From positions 62,001 to 126,000 of the forward strand of contig NZ_LAQT01000003.1 in NCBI RefSeq assembly GCF_001294205.1: a stretch of 64,000 nt of DNA, given 5' to 3'. Each line of letters starts with the position of its first letter. The first letter of the stretch is position 1. The position numbers were made by a program, and so were the translations under genes. The notes under the pieces are model-generated. The model did not search any database, was not told where the DNA came from, and saw only the letters and a list, made by a program, of their open reading frames with translations. Of this stretch, positions 45,375 to 54,164 are shown one piece after another. The stretch is from Amantichitinum ursilacus. GTDB lineage: Bacteria; Pseudomonadota; Gammaproteobacteria; Burkholderiales; Chitinibacteraceae.

Positions 45375-46127
45375 TTACATGCGGAAGTGTTCGCCCAGAT
45401 AAACCTTGCGCACTTGTTCGTTGGTAACGATTTCTGCAGGATGGCCCGAGGCCATCACTGCGCCTTCGGAAATGATATAGGCGCGATCACAGATGCCAAG
45501 AGTCTCACGCACGTTGTGATCGGTGATCAATACACCAATACCCCTGTCCCGCAGGTAGGCAATGATGCGCTGGATGTCCATCACCGCAATGGGATCAACA
45601 CCGGCAAACGGTTCATCCAGCAAAATAAAACGTGGATTGGCCGCCAGCGCGCGGGCAATTTCAGCCCGGCGGCGTTCGCCACCCGACAGGCTCATGGCCT
45701 GATTGTCGCGTAAATGGCTGATATGCAGTTCCTGCAACAACTCGTCCAGCCGCGCATTGCGCTCGGCGCTGTCTTTAAGGTGCAGTTCCAGTACTGACAT
45801 CACATTTTGCGCCACCGTCATCTTGCGAAAGATCGACGCCTCTTGCGGCAGATAACCCAGGCCCAGCTGTGCGCGTTCGTGCATGGCCATATGGCCGATG
45901 TCCTGGCCGTTGAGGCGGATTTCACCGCCGTCCATGGCCACCATGCCCACGATCATATAAAAGCTGGTGGTTTTGCCCGCGCCATTGGGGCCCAGCAAAC
46001 CCACCACTTCGCCTGCGGCCACTTCGATGGTGACATCGCGTACCACCGTGCGTTTGCGATAGCGCTTCATCAGCCCCGTCGCGCTGAGCGAAAGCGGCGC
46101 GTTATCAGCCTGGATTGCGGTACTCAT
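45375..46127 (-). CDS. lptB: LptB, ATPase of the LPS export ABC transporter
   Basis: 250 residues. Walker [11 protein letters not shown]-loop, signature [18 protein letters not shown], Walker [17 protein letters not shown] and H-loop [10 protein letters not shown], all in LptB form. It powers LptFGC extraction of LPS from the inner membrane. It overlaps the lptA stop by four bases; lptF and lptG are not in this window. Confidence 0.97.
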   Translation of the reverse strand: MSTAIQADNAPLSLSATGLMKRYRKRTVVRDVTIEVAAGEVVGLLGPNGAGKTTSFYMIVGMVAMDGGEIRLNGQDIGHMAMHERAQLGLGYLPQEASIFRKMTVAQNVMSVLELHLKDSAERNARLDELLQELHISHLRDNQAMSLSGGERRRAEIARALAANPRFILLDEPFAGVDPIAVMDIQRIIAYLRDRGIGVLITDHNVRETLGICDRAYIISEGAVMASGHPAEIVTNEQVRKVYLGEHFRM

Positions 46128-46681
46128 TGGGCCTCACTGGCGTTGGTGGCGGCCGGGCGCGCTGCAGCAGCCGGTGCGCTGGCTTTCTTCTTCGGCGTAA
46201 TCGTGATGTTGACGCGACTGCCGCTCTTGCCCGTGGTTTTGGCTTCGTACTGATCGGTGTTCAGGTTGTAGGTGATGATGTCACCGATCACTTCGTCCTG
46301 ATCTTTATGCACATTGGCTTTGTCGATCAGCGTCAGCAGGCCGGTTTTGCCGTTGTAGTCATAGCGCAGCGATTCGGCGGTAATCCAGGTGCCGTCATCG
46401 CCGCGTTCGCGAAACTTGACCGGGTTGCCCTGGCCTTGCGAAAACTGGTTGCCGTCGGCGTCCTGGCTGATGGTCAGCTTGTCCGAGCGCAGCGTCATGC
46501 TGCCCTGCGTGACGATGACATTGCCAATATAGACACCGGTATTGGTCTTCTGGTCGAAGTTGCCCTGATCCGCCTGAATGTGGATTTTTTCTTCGCGGTC
46601 AGCCTTGGCCGCGTGCACGAGGCCGCTCGCCAGCATCAAACCTGCGATGAAAAGGCTAGCGAGTGCGCTTCGGTGGATCAT
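46124..46681 (-). CDS. lptA: LptA, periplasmic LPS bridge protein
   Basis: 185 residues with a signal peptide ([17 protein letters not shown], cleavage after VHA). The OstA-like body shows [25 protein letters not shown]-type beta-jellyroll (in parts), [15 protein letters not shown], and [16 protein letters not shown]. It forms the beta-jellyroll bridge between LptC and LptD. The Ala-rich tail is a local extension. Its start lies 26 bases inside lptC. Confidence 0.95.
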   Translation of the reverse strand: MIHRSALASLFIAGLMLASGLVHAAKADREEKIHIQADQGNFDQKTNTGVYIGNVIVTQGSMTLRSDKLTISQDADGNQFSQGQGNPVKFRERGDDGTWITAESLRYDYNGKTGLLTLIDKANVHKDQDEVIGDIITYNLNTDQYEAKTTGKSGSRVNITITPKKKASAPAAAARPAATNASEAQ

Positions 46682-47225
46682 AAATGGTGCTCACTTTCGA
46701 TTTAAGAATGATGGTCTGCTTCTGGGTATCGGCCGAAAAGCCCACGCCACTGGCGCGCGAGCCGCCCATATCGGCCACAACTTCGGCATCCGACCAGACC
46801 AGGCCCGGGGTAGGCGCAAACCAGACTTGCCGTCCGGTAATCACCAGTTTTGTATGTTGTTCATCGGGCTGACGCGTCAGCACCGCGGTGTCGGGCATCC
46901 ATAACTTGTCGCCCTTGTTGATCGATTGCGCGCTCGACGTCACCAGATCCATGCGCGGCTTGCCGGGCAGGACGTAGGTAAAGTGCGGATTGTCGAACCA
47001 GGCGACGTCATTTTCGGTGATATGACGTACGCGGTCGGCATCCAGCCGCTCGAACGGTTGACCGGCTTCGTTAAAGCGCACGCTGTGCGTTTTCTGCACG
47101 ATCAGGTCGGGCTCGTTGTTGCGGTTCAGATGCTCCAGCGCGGGCAGCGATGCGGCGCTGTTCAGCAGCCACACCAGCAGGCCCAGCATGACAATCATCA
47201 CCAAAGGCAATAGGCGTTGCGACAC
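46656..47225 (-). CDS. lptC: LptC, inner-membrane LPS export protein
   Basis: 189 residues: one N-terminal membrane anchor (LLPLVMIVMLGLLVWLLNSA) then a periplasmic jellyroll (SVRFNEAGQPFERLDADRVRHITEND and WMPDTAVLTR). LptC receives LPS from LptB2FG and passes it to LptA. It is ten bases after kdsC. Confidence 0.94.
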   Translation of the reverse strand: MSQRLLPLVMIVMLGLLVWLLNSAASLPALEHLNRNNEPDLIVQKTHSVRFNEAGQPFERLDADRVRHITENDVAWFDNPHFTYVLPGKPRMDLVTSSAQSINKGDKLWMPDTAVLTRQPDEQHTKLVITGRQVWFAPTPGLVWSDAEVVADMGGSRASGVGFSADTQKQTIILKSKVSTIYDPPKRTR

Positions 47226-47233
47226 GGAAACCC

Positions 47234-47749
47234 TTAGCGCAAATAGCTGGCCAGCACGCCTTCCAGCGTACCTTGTGCAGCCATGATGGTTTCACAGGCC
47301 TCACGCACGGCACCGTGGCCGCCGCGCGCGGTGGTCACATAGTGGGCGTGGCGGCGCACAAATTCGGGTGCGGCGGGCACCGAGACGGCAAAAGCCACCT
47401 TGGTCATGACCGGTAGATCGATCACATCGTCGCCCATATAGCCGCATTCTTCCGGCTTGTAGCCGGTGGCGTCCAGCAATTCGGCAAATGTTGCGCCTTT
47501 GTCACCGGAGCCTTGATAAACGTGCGTAATTTTGAGATTGGCCGCACGGTGCGCCACCAGCTTCGACTGGCGGCCCGTGATGATGGCGATTTCGACGCCC
47601 GTATTGGCCAGCATGCGAATGCCGTGCCCATCCAGCGCGTTGAACGCCTTGATCTCTTCTCCGGCGTCGGTGTAATACAGGCCGCCATCGGTCATCACGC
47701 CGTCTACATCAAAAATCATCAGCCGGACTTGGTTTGCGGCGTGGGTCAT
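47234..47749 (-). CDS. kdsC: 3-deoxy-D-manno-octulosonate 8-phosphate phosphatase
   Basis: 171 residues from ATG 47749 (SD AAGGAAA); an upstream extension into kdsD is unlikely. HAD tetramer enzyme: DVDGVMTDGGLYY, AIITGRQSKLVAHRA, QGSGDKGATF and GYMGDDVIDLPVM. It makes Kdo from Kdo-8-P for LPS. Sits with kdsD upstream and lptC downstream, a conserved Kdo/LPS export group. Confidence 0.96.
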   Translation of the reverse strand: MTHAANQVRLMIFDVDGVMTDGGLYYTDAGEEIKAFNALDGHGIRMLANTGVEIAIITGRQSKLVAHRAANLKITHVYQGSGDKGATFAELLDATGYKPEECGYMGDDVIDLPVMTKVAFAVSVPAAPEFVRRHAHYVTTARGGHGAVREACETIMAAQGTLEGVLASYLR

Positions 47750-47795
47750 TAACTGGGTTTCCTTAAGGATTGAAGATCTGGCCGCCGTCGCGGCG

Positions 47796-48773
47796 TCAGA
47801 CCACACGCGCCTGAAGCAGGTCGTGCATATTGAGTGCGCCGGTCAGCCGGCCTTGCTGCATTACCAGCAAGGCGCCAATGCGCCGGGATTCCATGATCAA
47901 CACGGCCTCAGCCGCCAGCCGGCTGGCTTCGATGGTGACCGGGTTGTTGGTCATCACATCGGCCACGCAAGTCTGGTGGACGTCGACATTGCGATCGAGT
48001 GCTCGGCGCAGATCGCCATCGGTAAAAATACCAACCAGATTGTGTTGTTCATCCAGCACAGCGGTCATGCCCAGGCCTTTGCGGCTGATTTCCATCAGCG
48101 CATCGCGCACGGTGGTGGTGGTGTGTACTACGGGCAGGGCGTCGCCGTGGCGCATGATATCGGCCACGTGGATCAGCAAGCGGCGGCCCAGGCTGCCGCC
48201 CGGATGCGACTGGGCGAAGTCTTCCGCGCCAAAGCCGCGTTCTTCCAGCAGCGCCACCGCCAGCGCGTCGCCGAGTGCCAAAGCCACGGTGGTGCTGGCC
48301 GTGGGGGCCAGATTAAGCGGGCAAGCCTCTTGCGCCACGCTGGCGTCCAGCCACACCCGGGCTTCGCGCCCCAGCGTGGATTCGCGATTGCCAGTCAGCG
48401 CAATGATGGGTACGCCCAGGCGTTTAAGGCTGGGCACGATGGCCAGCAATTCATCGCTCTCGCCTGAATACGACAAGGCCAGCACAACGTCTTGCGGCGT
48501 CACCATGCCTAAATCGCCATGGGCAGCTTCGCCAGGATGCAGAAACAGCGCGGGCGTGCCGGTGCTCGACAAGGTGGCGGCAATCTTGCGCGCCACGTGG
48601 CCGGATTTGCCCATGCCGGTGACGGCCACACGGCCCTTGCAGGCCAGCAGTAGCTCACAGGCCTCGGCAAACGAGGCGTCGATACGGGCAGAGGCGGTGT
48701 CCAGCGCGGCCGCTTCTACGGACAGCACGCGCCGGGCGCGCGCAATGAATCGGGAGTCTTTGGATGAGCTCAT
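47796..48773 (-). CDS. kdsD: D-arabinose-5-phosphate isomerase
   Basis: 325 residues from ATG 48773 (MSSSKDSRF); a longer start at 48800 gives nine extra residues. SIS domain with VAVTGMGKSGHVARKIAATLSSTGTPALFLHPGEA (in parts) and SYSGESDEL, then two CBS domains (ADIMRHGDALPVV; VADVMTNNPVTI). It converts ribulose-5-P to arabinose-5-P, the first step of Kdo synthesis. Divergent from the Kef antiporter gene. Confidence 0.96.
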   Translation of the reverse strand: MSSSKDSRFIARARRVLSVEAAALDTASARIDASFAEACELLLACKGRVAVTGMGKSGHVARKIAATLSSTGTPALFLHPGEAAHGDLGMVTPQDVVLALSYSGESDELLAIVPSLKRLGVPIIALTGNRESTLGREARVWLDASVAQEACPLNLAPTASTTVALALGDALAVALLEERGFGAEDFAQSHPGGSLGRRLLIHVADIMRHGDALPVVHTTTTVRDALMEISRKGLGMTAVLDEQHNLVGIFTDGDLRRALDRNVDVHQTCVADVMTNNPVTIEASRLAAEAVLIMESRRIGALLVMQQGRLTGALNMHDLLQARVV

Positions 48774-48876
48774 AGCCTGACAGTATAAAAGAGCATGCAA
48801 GTCTCATGCCAGCCGCGTTGTTACGAACGGAGTCTGTGGGTATGCTGGTACGCACAAAATTCCGTCGAACCTGCAC

Positions 48877-50850
48877 ATGCCCATCCACCTGCACTCCGTG
48901 TTGCTGTTGTTGGCAGCAGCCGTCATTACCGTCGTTGCCTGTCGCAGCATCAAACTGCCCGCCATGCTGGGTTATCTGGTGGTGGGGATGTTTATGGGCC
49001 CGCACGCGTTGGGGCTGGTGGCCTCGTCTGAAAATGCCGATCACCTGGCGGAATTTGGCGTGGTGTTCCTGATGTTTACGCTCGGCCTCGAATTTAACCT
49101 GGCCCGCCTGGTGGCGATGCGCCGTGTGGTGTTTGGCCTGGGCGCTAGCCAGGTGGCGGTGACCGCCCTGCTGGTGTGTGGTGTGACCTTGCTGGCCGGC
49201 GCCGAATGGAAAACCGGTCTGGCGCTGGGCGGCGCGCTGGCGATGTCTTCGACGGCGATGGTGTCGCGGCTACTGGCCGAACGCAATGAAATCAACGCGC
49301 CGCACGGCCAGAACGCCATCGGCGTGTTGTTGTTCCAGGATCTGGCGGTGGTGCCGCAGCTGATCATGATCCCGGCGCTGAGCCGCCCCGGCCCCGAGAT
49401 GCTGTATGCGCTGGGCCTGGCGGTGGTCAAGATCGGGGTGGTGCTGTTCCTGCTGTTGTACCTGGGCCAGAAGCTGATGCGGCCGTGGTTCAACATGGTG
49501 GCGCGCCAGCATTCCAGCGAACTGTTCATGATCAACCTGCTGCTGATTACGCTGGGCATCGCCTGGCTGACCGATCTGGCGGGCTTGTCTCTGGCGTTGG
49601 GCGCATTCCTGGCGGGCATGTTGATTGCCGAAACCCAATATCGCTATCAGGTGGAAGACGATATCCGCCCGTTCCGGGATTTGCTGCTGGGATTTTTCTT
49701 TATCACGGTGGGCATGAACCTGGATTTCAGTACGCTGCTGCAACGCTGGTGGCTGGTGTTGGGCGTGATGATCCTGATGGGGCCGGTGAAGATGTTGCTG
49801 ATCTCGGGCCTGGCGCGACTGTTTGGCAATACGCCTGGCACCAGTTTGCGCACAGGTTTTGCCTTGGGGCAGGGTGGTGAGTTTGCCTTTGTATTGCTGG
49901 CAGTGGCGGGCACGGCGGGCATTGTGCCGCCTGGGCTGCATCAAGCCACCATCGCAGGCGTGGTCTTGTCGATGCTGGCCACGCCGTTTGTGATCCGCTA
50001 CAGCGACAAGCTGGTGCTGCGGTTTGCCAGTTCCGAATGGAACAATATGGCAGCCAACTTGCATTTGATTGCGGTGCGGTCGATGCAGGCGCAAGGGCAC
50101 GTGGTGCTGTGCGGTTTTGGCCGTAGCGGCCAGTCGCTGGGGCGCTTTCTGGCGCAAGAAGACATTCCGTTTTTCGCGCTTGATCTGGACCCCGAGCGCG
50201 TGCGCGAAGCGGGCGCGGCGGGCGAATCAGTGGTGTATGGCGATGCCGCCAAGCGCGAAGTATTGCTGGCGGCCGGCCTGATGCGCGCGCGCGCCTTGAT
50301 CGTCACTTATGCCGACACCCACTCGGCACTGAAGATTCTGGAGCTGGTGCATCAGCTCAAGCCCGAACTGCCCGTAATTGTGCGCACCTATGACGACAGC
50401 GATATCGACAAGCTGAAAGCGGCGGGCGCGGCCGAAGTAGTGGCCGAAATCATGGAAGGCAGCCTGATGCTGGCCTCGCACACGCTGATGCTGCTTGGCG
50501 TGCCGCTGAATCGCGTGCTCAAACGCATCCGCAGCGTGCGGGAAGATCGCTATCAGATGTTCCGCGGCTTTTTCCGCAGCACCAGCGATGACCTGGAAAA
50601 CGAAGGCGACCGGCCTGCGCCGCGTTTGCACAGTGTGCATCTGATTGCAGGTGCGGCGGCCATCGGCAAAGCGGTGGGCGGGCTGGCGCTGGACGCCATG
50701 CATATCGAAGTAAAAAGCGTGCGCCGGACCAATATGCGCCCGGTGGAACCCGAGGCCGACTTCGTGTTGTGCGAAGGCGATGTGATGGTATTGCTGGGCG
50801 AGCCGGAAGGCCTGGCGGCGGCGGAAGTCGTACTCCTTAAAGGCGCTTGA
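48877..50850 (+). CDS. Kef/YbaL-type monovalent cation:proton antiporter (CPA2)
   Basis: 657 residues: about twelve membrane helices of the CPA2 fold (PAMLGYLVVGMFMGPHALGLV near the start; VVFLMFTLGLEFNLARLVAM; ALGAFLAGMLIAETQY), then a cytosolic RCK/TrkA-N NAD-binding domain (VVLCGFGRSGQSLGRFLA) and a TrkA-C domain at the end. This is the glutathione-gated potassium/proton antiporter type; YbaL and KefB/C share the plan. No KefF/KefG partner is adjacent. Confidence 0.93.
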   Translation: MPIHLHSVLLLLAAAVITVVACRSIKLPAMLGYLVVGMFMGPHALGLVASSENADHLAEFGVVFLMFTLGLEFNLARLVAMRRVVFGLGASQVAVTALLVCGVTLLAGAEWKTGLALGGALAMSSTAMVSRLLAERNEINAPHGQNAIGVLLFQDLAVVPQLIMIPALSRPGPEMLYALGLAVVKIGVVLFLLLYLGQKLMRPWFNMVARQHSSELFMINLLLITLGIAWLTDLAGLSLALGAFLAGMLIAETQYRYQVEDDIRPFRDLLLGFFFITVGMNLDFSTLLQRWWLVLGVMILMGPVKMLLISGLARLFGNTPGTSLRTGFALGQGGEFAFVLLAVAGTAGIVPPGLHQATIAGVVLSMLATPFVIRYSDKLVLRFASSEWNNMAANLHLIAVRSMQAQGHVVLCGFGRSGQSLGRFLAQEDIPFFALDLDPERVREAGAAGESVVYGDAAKREVLLAAGLMRARALIVTYADTHSALKILELVHQLKPELPVIVRTYDDSDIDKLKAAGAAEVVAEIMEGSLMLASHTLMLLGVPLNRVLKRIRSVREDRYQMFRGFFRSTSDDLENEGDRPAPRLHSVHLIAGAAAIGKAVGGLALDAMHIEVKSVRRTNMRPVEPEADFVLCEGDVMVLLGEPEGLAAAEVVLLKGA

Positions 50851-50880
50851 GTCAGACCCTGATTGAGCGCCGCAAGTACA

Positions 50881-50909
50881 AACGGGGTGGATTATGTATC
50901 CACCCCGTT
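50881..50909. terminator. Bidirectional terminator between Kef antiporter and DegS-like genes
   Basis: AACGGGGTGGA (50881-50891) and TCCACCCCGTT (50899-50909) form a perfect 11-bp stem with a 7-base loop. T-rich sequence follows on the plus side (GTTGTTTC) and a weaker one on the minus side. It lies between two convergent stops. Confidence 0.85.
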
Positions 50910-50936
50910 GTTGTTTCTGCAGTCTCGCGTGCTGGA

Positions 50937-52103
50937 TCAGCGTTGCGCCAGCTTGGGCCGTTTGCCTACTTTAACCTGCAGCGTCAGATCTTTACCGTTG
51001 CGAAACACATGCATCTCAACGGTGTCTTCGGGCTTCAGTTCGGCAATCTGGTTAAGCATGCCGGACGAATCGCGCACATCTTTCTTGCCCACGGTCAGCA
51101 GAATATCGCCGGGGCGGATGCCTGATTTATCGGCCGGGCTGCCGCGCACCACACCGGCAATCAACGCCCCGTGCGCAGGCATCAGCTTGAACGATGCGGC
51201 CAGCTCGGGCGTGACATCCTGCGCTTCAACGCCCAACCAGCCGCGCGTCACCTTGCCGTCCTTGATGATCGCTTCCATGACCTGACGCACGGTGGTGGCC
51301 GGAATGGCAAAGCCGATCCCCAACGAGCCGCCCGATTGCGAATAAATCGCGGCGTTGATGCCAACCAGACTGCCCTGGGTATCAACCAGCGCGCCGCCTG
51401 AGTTACCCGGGTTGATCGGCGCATCGGTCTGGATAAAGTTCTCGAAAGTATTGATGCCCAGCTGCGAGCGGCCCAGCGCCGACACAATGCCCATCGTCAC
51501 CGTCTGGCCCACGCCAAACGGGTTGCCAATGGCCAGCACCACATCGCCGATCTGCACTTTGTCGACATCGGCAAAAGAAATGGTGGGCAGCTTGCCTTCT
51601 TCCACTTTGATGACGGCCAGATCGGTATCGGGGTCCGCGCCGACCACGCGCGCATCGGCGGTGCGGCCATCGGCCAGCGCCACTTCAATCTCGTCGGCCG
51701 ATTCGACCACGTGGTTGTTGGTGACGATATACCCCTGCTCCGACACGATCACGCCAGAACCAAGGCTGGATGCGCGTTGCGGGTCGTCATTGCCAAAGAA
51801 TTTGCGAAAGAACGGATCGTTGAGCATCGGGTGCCGGGGCGAGCGCACTTCTTTCGACGTATAGATATTGACCACCGCGGGCATGGCCTTGCGCGCACCG
51901 GCGCTAAAGCTCACCGCCAAAGGCGGCGTTTCGCGCGTCGGCATCGACGCGACAGGGGCTGAAGCGCGATTGGATTCGCGCAGGGTGATCACTTCGCGCG
52001 CCTTGTTAACCGGTAACCACGCCGGATTCAGCAAGGTGAGCAGAAACCAGATCGCCAGCCCGATGGTGGTGGTTTGTGCGAAAATCAGCCAGAGTTTTTT
52101 CAT
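50937..52103 (-). CDS. DegS-like periplasmic serine protease (HtrA family, one PDZ)
   Basis: 388 residues with an N-terminal membrane anchor (TTTIGLAIWFLLTLLNP), a trypsin-like domain with triad His131 (TNNHVV), Asp161 (DTDLAV) and Ser235 (NPGNSGG), and a single PDZ domain (HGALIAGVVRGSPADKSGIRPGDILLTV, in parts). One PDZ and a retained anchor fit DegS better than DegP, which has two and is soluble; betaproteobacterial one-PDZ HtrAs are often called AlgW/DegS. RseA-type targets are not shown here. Confidence 0.93.
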   Translation of the reverse strand: MKKLWLIFAQTTTIGLAIWFLLTLLNPAWLPVNKAREVITLRESNRASAPVASMPTRETPPLAVSFSAGARKAMPAVVNIYTSKEVRSPRHPMLNDPFFRKFFGNDDPQRASSLGSGVIVSEQGYIVTNNHVVESADEIEVALADGRTADARVVGADPDTDLAVIKVEEGKLPTISFADVDKVQIGDVVLAIGNPFGVGQTVTMGIVSALGRSQLGINTFENFIQTDAPINPGNSGGALVDTQGSLVGINAAIYSQSGGSLGIGFAIPATTVRQVMEAIIKDGKVTRGWLGVEAQDVTPELAASFKLMPAHGALIAGVVRGSPADKSGIRPGDILLTVGKKDVRDSSGMLNQIAELKPEDTVEMHVFRNGKDLTLQVKVGKRPKLAQR

Positions 52104-52117
52104 AAAGGCGTGGGTTG

Positions 52118-52870
52118 ATGTCGGTTTCCAGACAAGAGCTTGAAAATTATATCGGACAATACTTGCGGGTTTCTTTATTTCGCGATTACTGCCCGAACGG
52201 GATTCAGGTTGAAGGCCGCGCCAGTATCCAGCGCATTGCCACGGCTGTCACGGCCAGTCTGGCCGCGATTGAAGCCGCCCATGCCATTGGCGCGGACGCC
52301 TTGCTGGTGCATCACGGTTATTTCTGGAAAGGCGAAGCCGCCCCGATCACGGGCACCAAAAAAGCCCGCATCGCCCGCCTGATCAGCACGGATATTAATC
52401 TGTTCGCTTATCACTTGCCGCTGGACGCCCACCCGGACGTGGGCAATAACGCGACGCTTGGTCAAATTCTGGGCGCGCGGACGGTGGGGCAGTTTGGCGA
52501 ACAGAACCTGGCGTGGATCGGAGAATTTGATGCGCCTGTCACTTTGCGTCAGCTGGGCGCGCGTTTGCATAGCATGCTGGAGCGCGAGCCCTTGTTGATT
52601 GGCGATCTGGACAAACCGCTACGTCGCATCGGCTGGTGTACCGGCGGCGCGCAGAGCTTTTTTCATGAAGCCGCGACGCTGGATATTGATTGCTTTGTGA
52701 CGGGCGAGGCCTCCGAGTTCGTCACCCATACCGCGCGTGAATCCGGCGTCGCCTTTGTCGCCGCCGGTCACCACGCCACCGAGCGTGGCGGGGTTCGCGC
52801 GCTGGGCGCACATCTGGCGGAACACTTCGGCCTTGATGTGACTCATCTCGACATTCCCAATCCGGTGTAA
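52118..52870 (+). CDS. Nif3-like dinuclear metal-centre protein
   Basis: 250 residues of the Nif3/YbgI family, a GTP cyclohydrolase I type 2-like fold with two metals. Family marks are DYCPNGIQVEG, ALLVHHGYFWKGE, AYHLPLDAHPDVGNNATL and FVTGEASEFVTHTARESG with VAAGHHATERGGVRALGA, which carry the His/Asp/Glu metal ligands. The start uses the ATG at 52118; a TTG three bases upstream is less likely. Cellular role is unresolved for the family. Confidence 0.92.
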   Translation: MSVSRQELENYIGQYLRVSLFRDYCPNGIQVEGRASIQRIATAVTASLAAIEAAHAIGADALLVHHGYFWKGEAAPITGTKKARIARLISTDINLFAYHLPLDAHPDVGNNATLGQILGARTVGQFGEQNLAWIGEFDAPVTLRQLGARLHSMLEREPLLIGDLDKPLRRIGWCTGGAQSFFHEAATLDIDCFVTGEASEFVTHTARESGVAFVAAGHHATERGGVRALGAHLAEHFGLDVTHLDIPNPV

Positions 52871-53386
52871 ATGCTTGTGACTTCTACTCTTTCGATTCGC
52901 CATGCTGGCGTCGCCCTTGTGGCCGCGCTGATTCTGGCTGGCTGCGCCAGCACGTCTTCCCCGACCACCGCTTCGACCGCACATAGCGGCAACGTGATTA
53001 CGCCGGTGCCACTGGGCCAGCCGTTGCCCGATACCAAACTGCCCAAAGTCACCGCCGCGCCCAGCGTGCTGATTGCGGGCCGCCCGGCTGCCGCCATCCT
53101 GGATGACGTCGTCAAATACCGGACCGGCAAGGGCATGACGCTGCGCAATCGCTCCAGCAACAAGGCCGAATTTGCCCAGACTATTCCGAATGCCAAGCAA
53201 CCGACCGAAGCGCGCATGGTTTATCTGCTGGCGCCGGTTAATGGCGGCCTGCAGCTTTCGGCACGGGTGTTTCAGGTGAGCTATCCTGGAACGGCGCGCG
53301 AAAAAGTCGCCGAGATCACCGGCGTGGTGGCCGACAAACTCAATCAGGAACTGGGCGGTTACGCGCAAGGCGGTAACTGGCACTAG
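52871..53386 (+). CDS. Hypothetical lipoprotein
   Basis: 171 residues starting right after the Nif3-like stop. Signal with lipobox LAGC (SIRHAGVALVAALILAGC). The mature part has a Pro/Thr-rich linker then a small domain with GMTLRNRSSNKAEFAQ and VNGGLQLSARVFQVSYPGT. No family recognised. It precedes the pet promoter and shares no obvious function with its neighbours. Confidence 0.75.
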   Translation: MLVTSTLSIRHAGVALVAALILAGCASTSSPTTASTAHSGNVITPVPLGQPLPDTKLPKVTAAPSVLIAGRPAAAILDDVVKYRTGKGMTLRNRSSNKAEFAQTIPNAKQPTEARMVYLLAPVNGGLQLSARVFQVSYPGTAREKVAEITGVVADKLNQELGGYAQGGNWH

Positions 53387-53442
53387 GCAACACCGGCCGT
53401 TAATGCTTGTGGCGGTCAAATAACCCTCATGATATTGCGGCT

Positions 53443-53471
53443 TTGAGTTCAGGCCGTCGGTCGGGTAGAAT
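53443..53471 (+). promoter_or_regulatory. Candidate sigma-70 promoter of petABC
   Basis: TTGAGT (53443-53448), 17 bases, TAGAAT (53466-53471); four and five of six bases match consensus. It lies about 90 bases before the petA start, in the 177-base gap after the lipoprotein gene. Confidence 0.5.
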
Positions 53472-53563
53472 TCAGCAGTTTTAACCAGGGACCGGGTGGC
53501 GTTGCGTCTTTTAAAGACCGCCCACGACGGTTTCTCGTTCACCATCAAGTCAGGGATCGGGTT

Positions 53564-54148
53564 ATGAGTGACCAGCACGTTGATAACAGCAAACGGCGGT
53601 TTCTGCTGCTCGCCAGCAGCGGCGCAGGCGCCGTGGCCGTGGCCGGAATTGCCACACCTTTTGTAGCCAGCTTTTTGCCCTCGGAGCGCGCCAAGGCCGC
53701 AGGCGCACCGGTGGAAGTTGATATCAGCAAGCTCGAAATGGGCCAGAAGGTCAACGTGGAATGGCGTGGCAAGCCAGTGTGGGTGGTCAAGCGCACCAAA
53801 GAAATGATCGACAGCCTGCCCAAGCTGGATGGCGAACTGGCCGATCCGAAATCGGATTCGAGCGATCAGCCTGACTACGCCAAAAATGAAGCACGCGCAC
53901 TCAAGCCTGAGATCTGGGTTGCTACCGGCGTCTGCACCCACCTCGGCTGTTCGCCCACTTATCGTCCGGATCTCGCGCCGGCCGATCTGGGCCCGGGCTG
54001 GCTGGGCGGCTACTACTGCCCCTGTCATGGCTCCAAGTACGACCTCGCCGGTCGTGTTTACAAGGGTGTGCCGGCACCGCTGAATCTGCCGATCCCGCCC
54101 TACAAGTTCCTGACCGATACCACGATTCGTATCGGTGAAGACAAGTAA
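53564..54148 (+). CDS. petA: Ubiquinol-cytochrome c reductase Rieske iron-sulfur subunit
   Basis: 194 residues. Twin-arginine-like N-terminus (SKRRFLLLASSG) and a membrane anchor to about residue 45; the Rieske [2Fe-2S] fold has box I CTHLGC (ligands Cys124 and His126, disulfide Cys129) and box II CPCHGS (ligands Cys152 and His155, disulfide Cys154). First gene of petABC, with SD AGGGA upstream. Complex III passes electrons from ubiquinol to cytochrome c. Confidence 0.97.
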   Translation: MSDQHVDNSKRRFLLLASSGAGAVAVAGIATPFVASFLPSERAKAAGAPVEVDISKLEMGQKVNVEWRGKPVWVVKRTKEMIDSLPKLDGELADPKSDSSDQPDYAKNEARALKPEIWVATGVCTHLGCSPTYRPDLAPADLGPGWLGGYYCPCHGSKYDLAGRVYKGVPAPLNLPIPPYKFLTDTTIRIGEDK

Positions 54149-54164
54149 ACGCCACTACTGAGGC

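Noticed and set aside
52619-54028. 469-codon minus-strand frame
   Set aside because: Spans several plus-strand genes and has no signal or motif.
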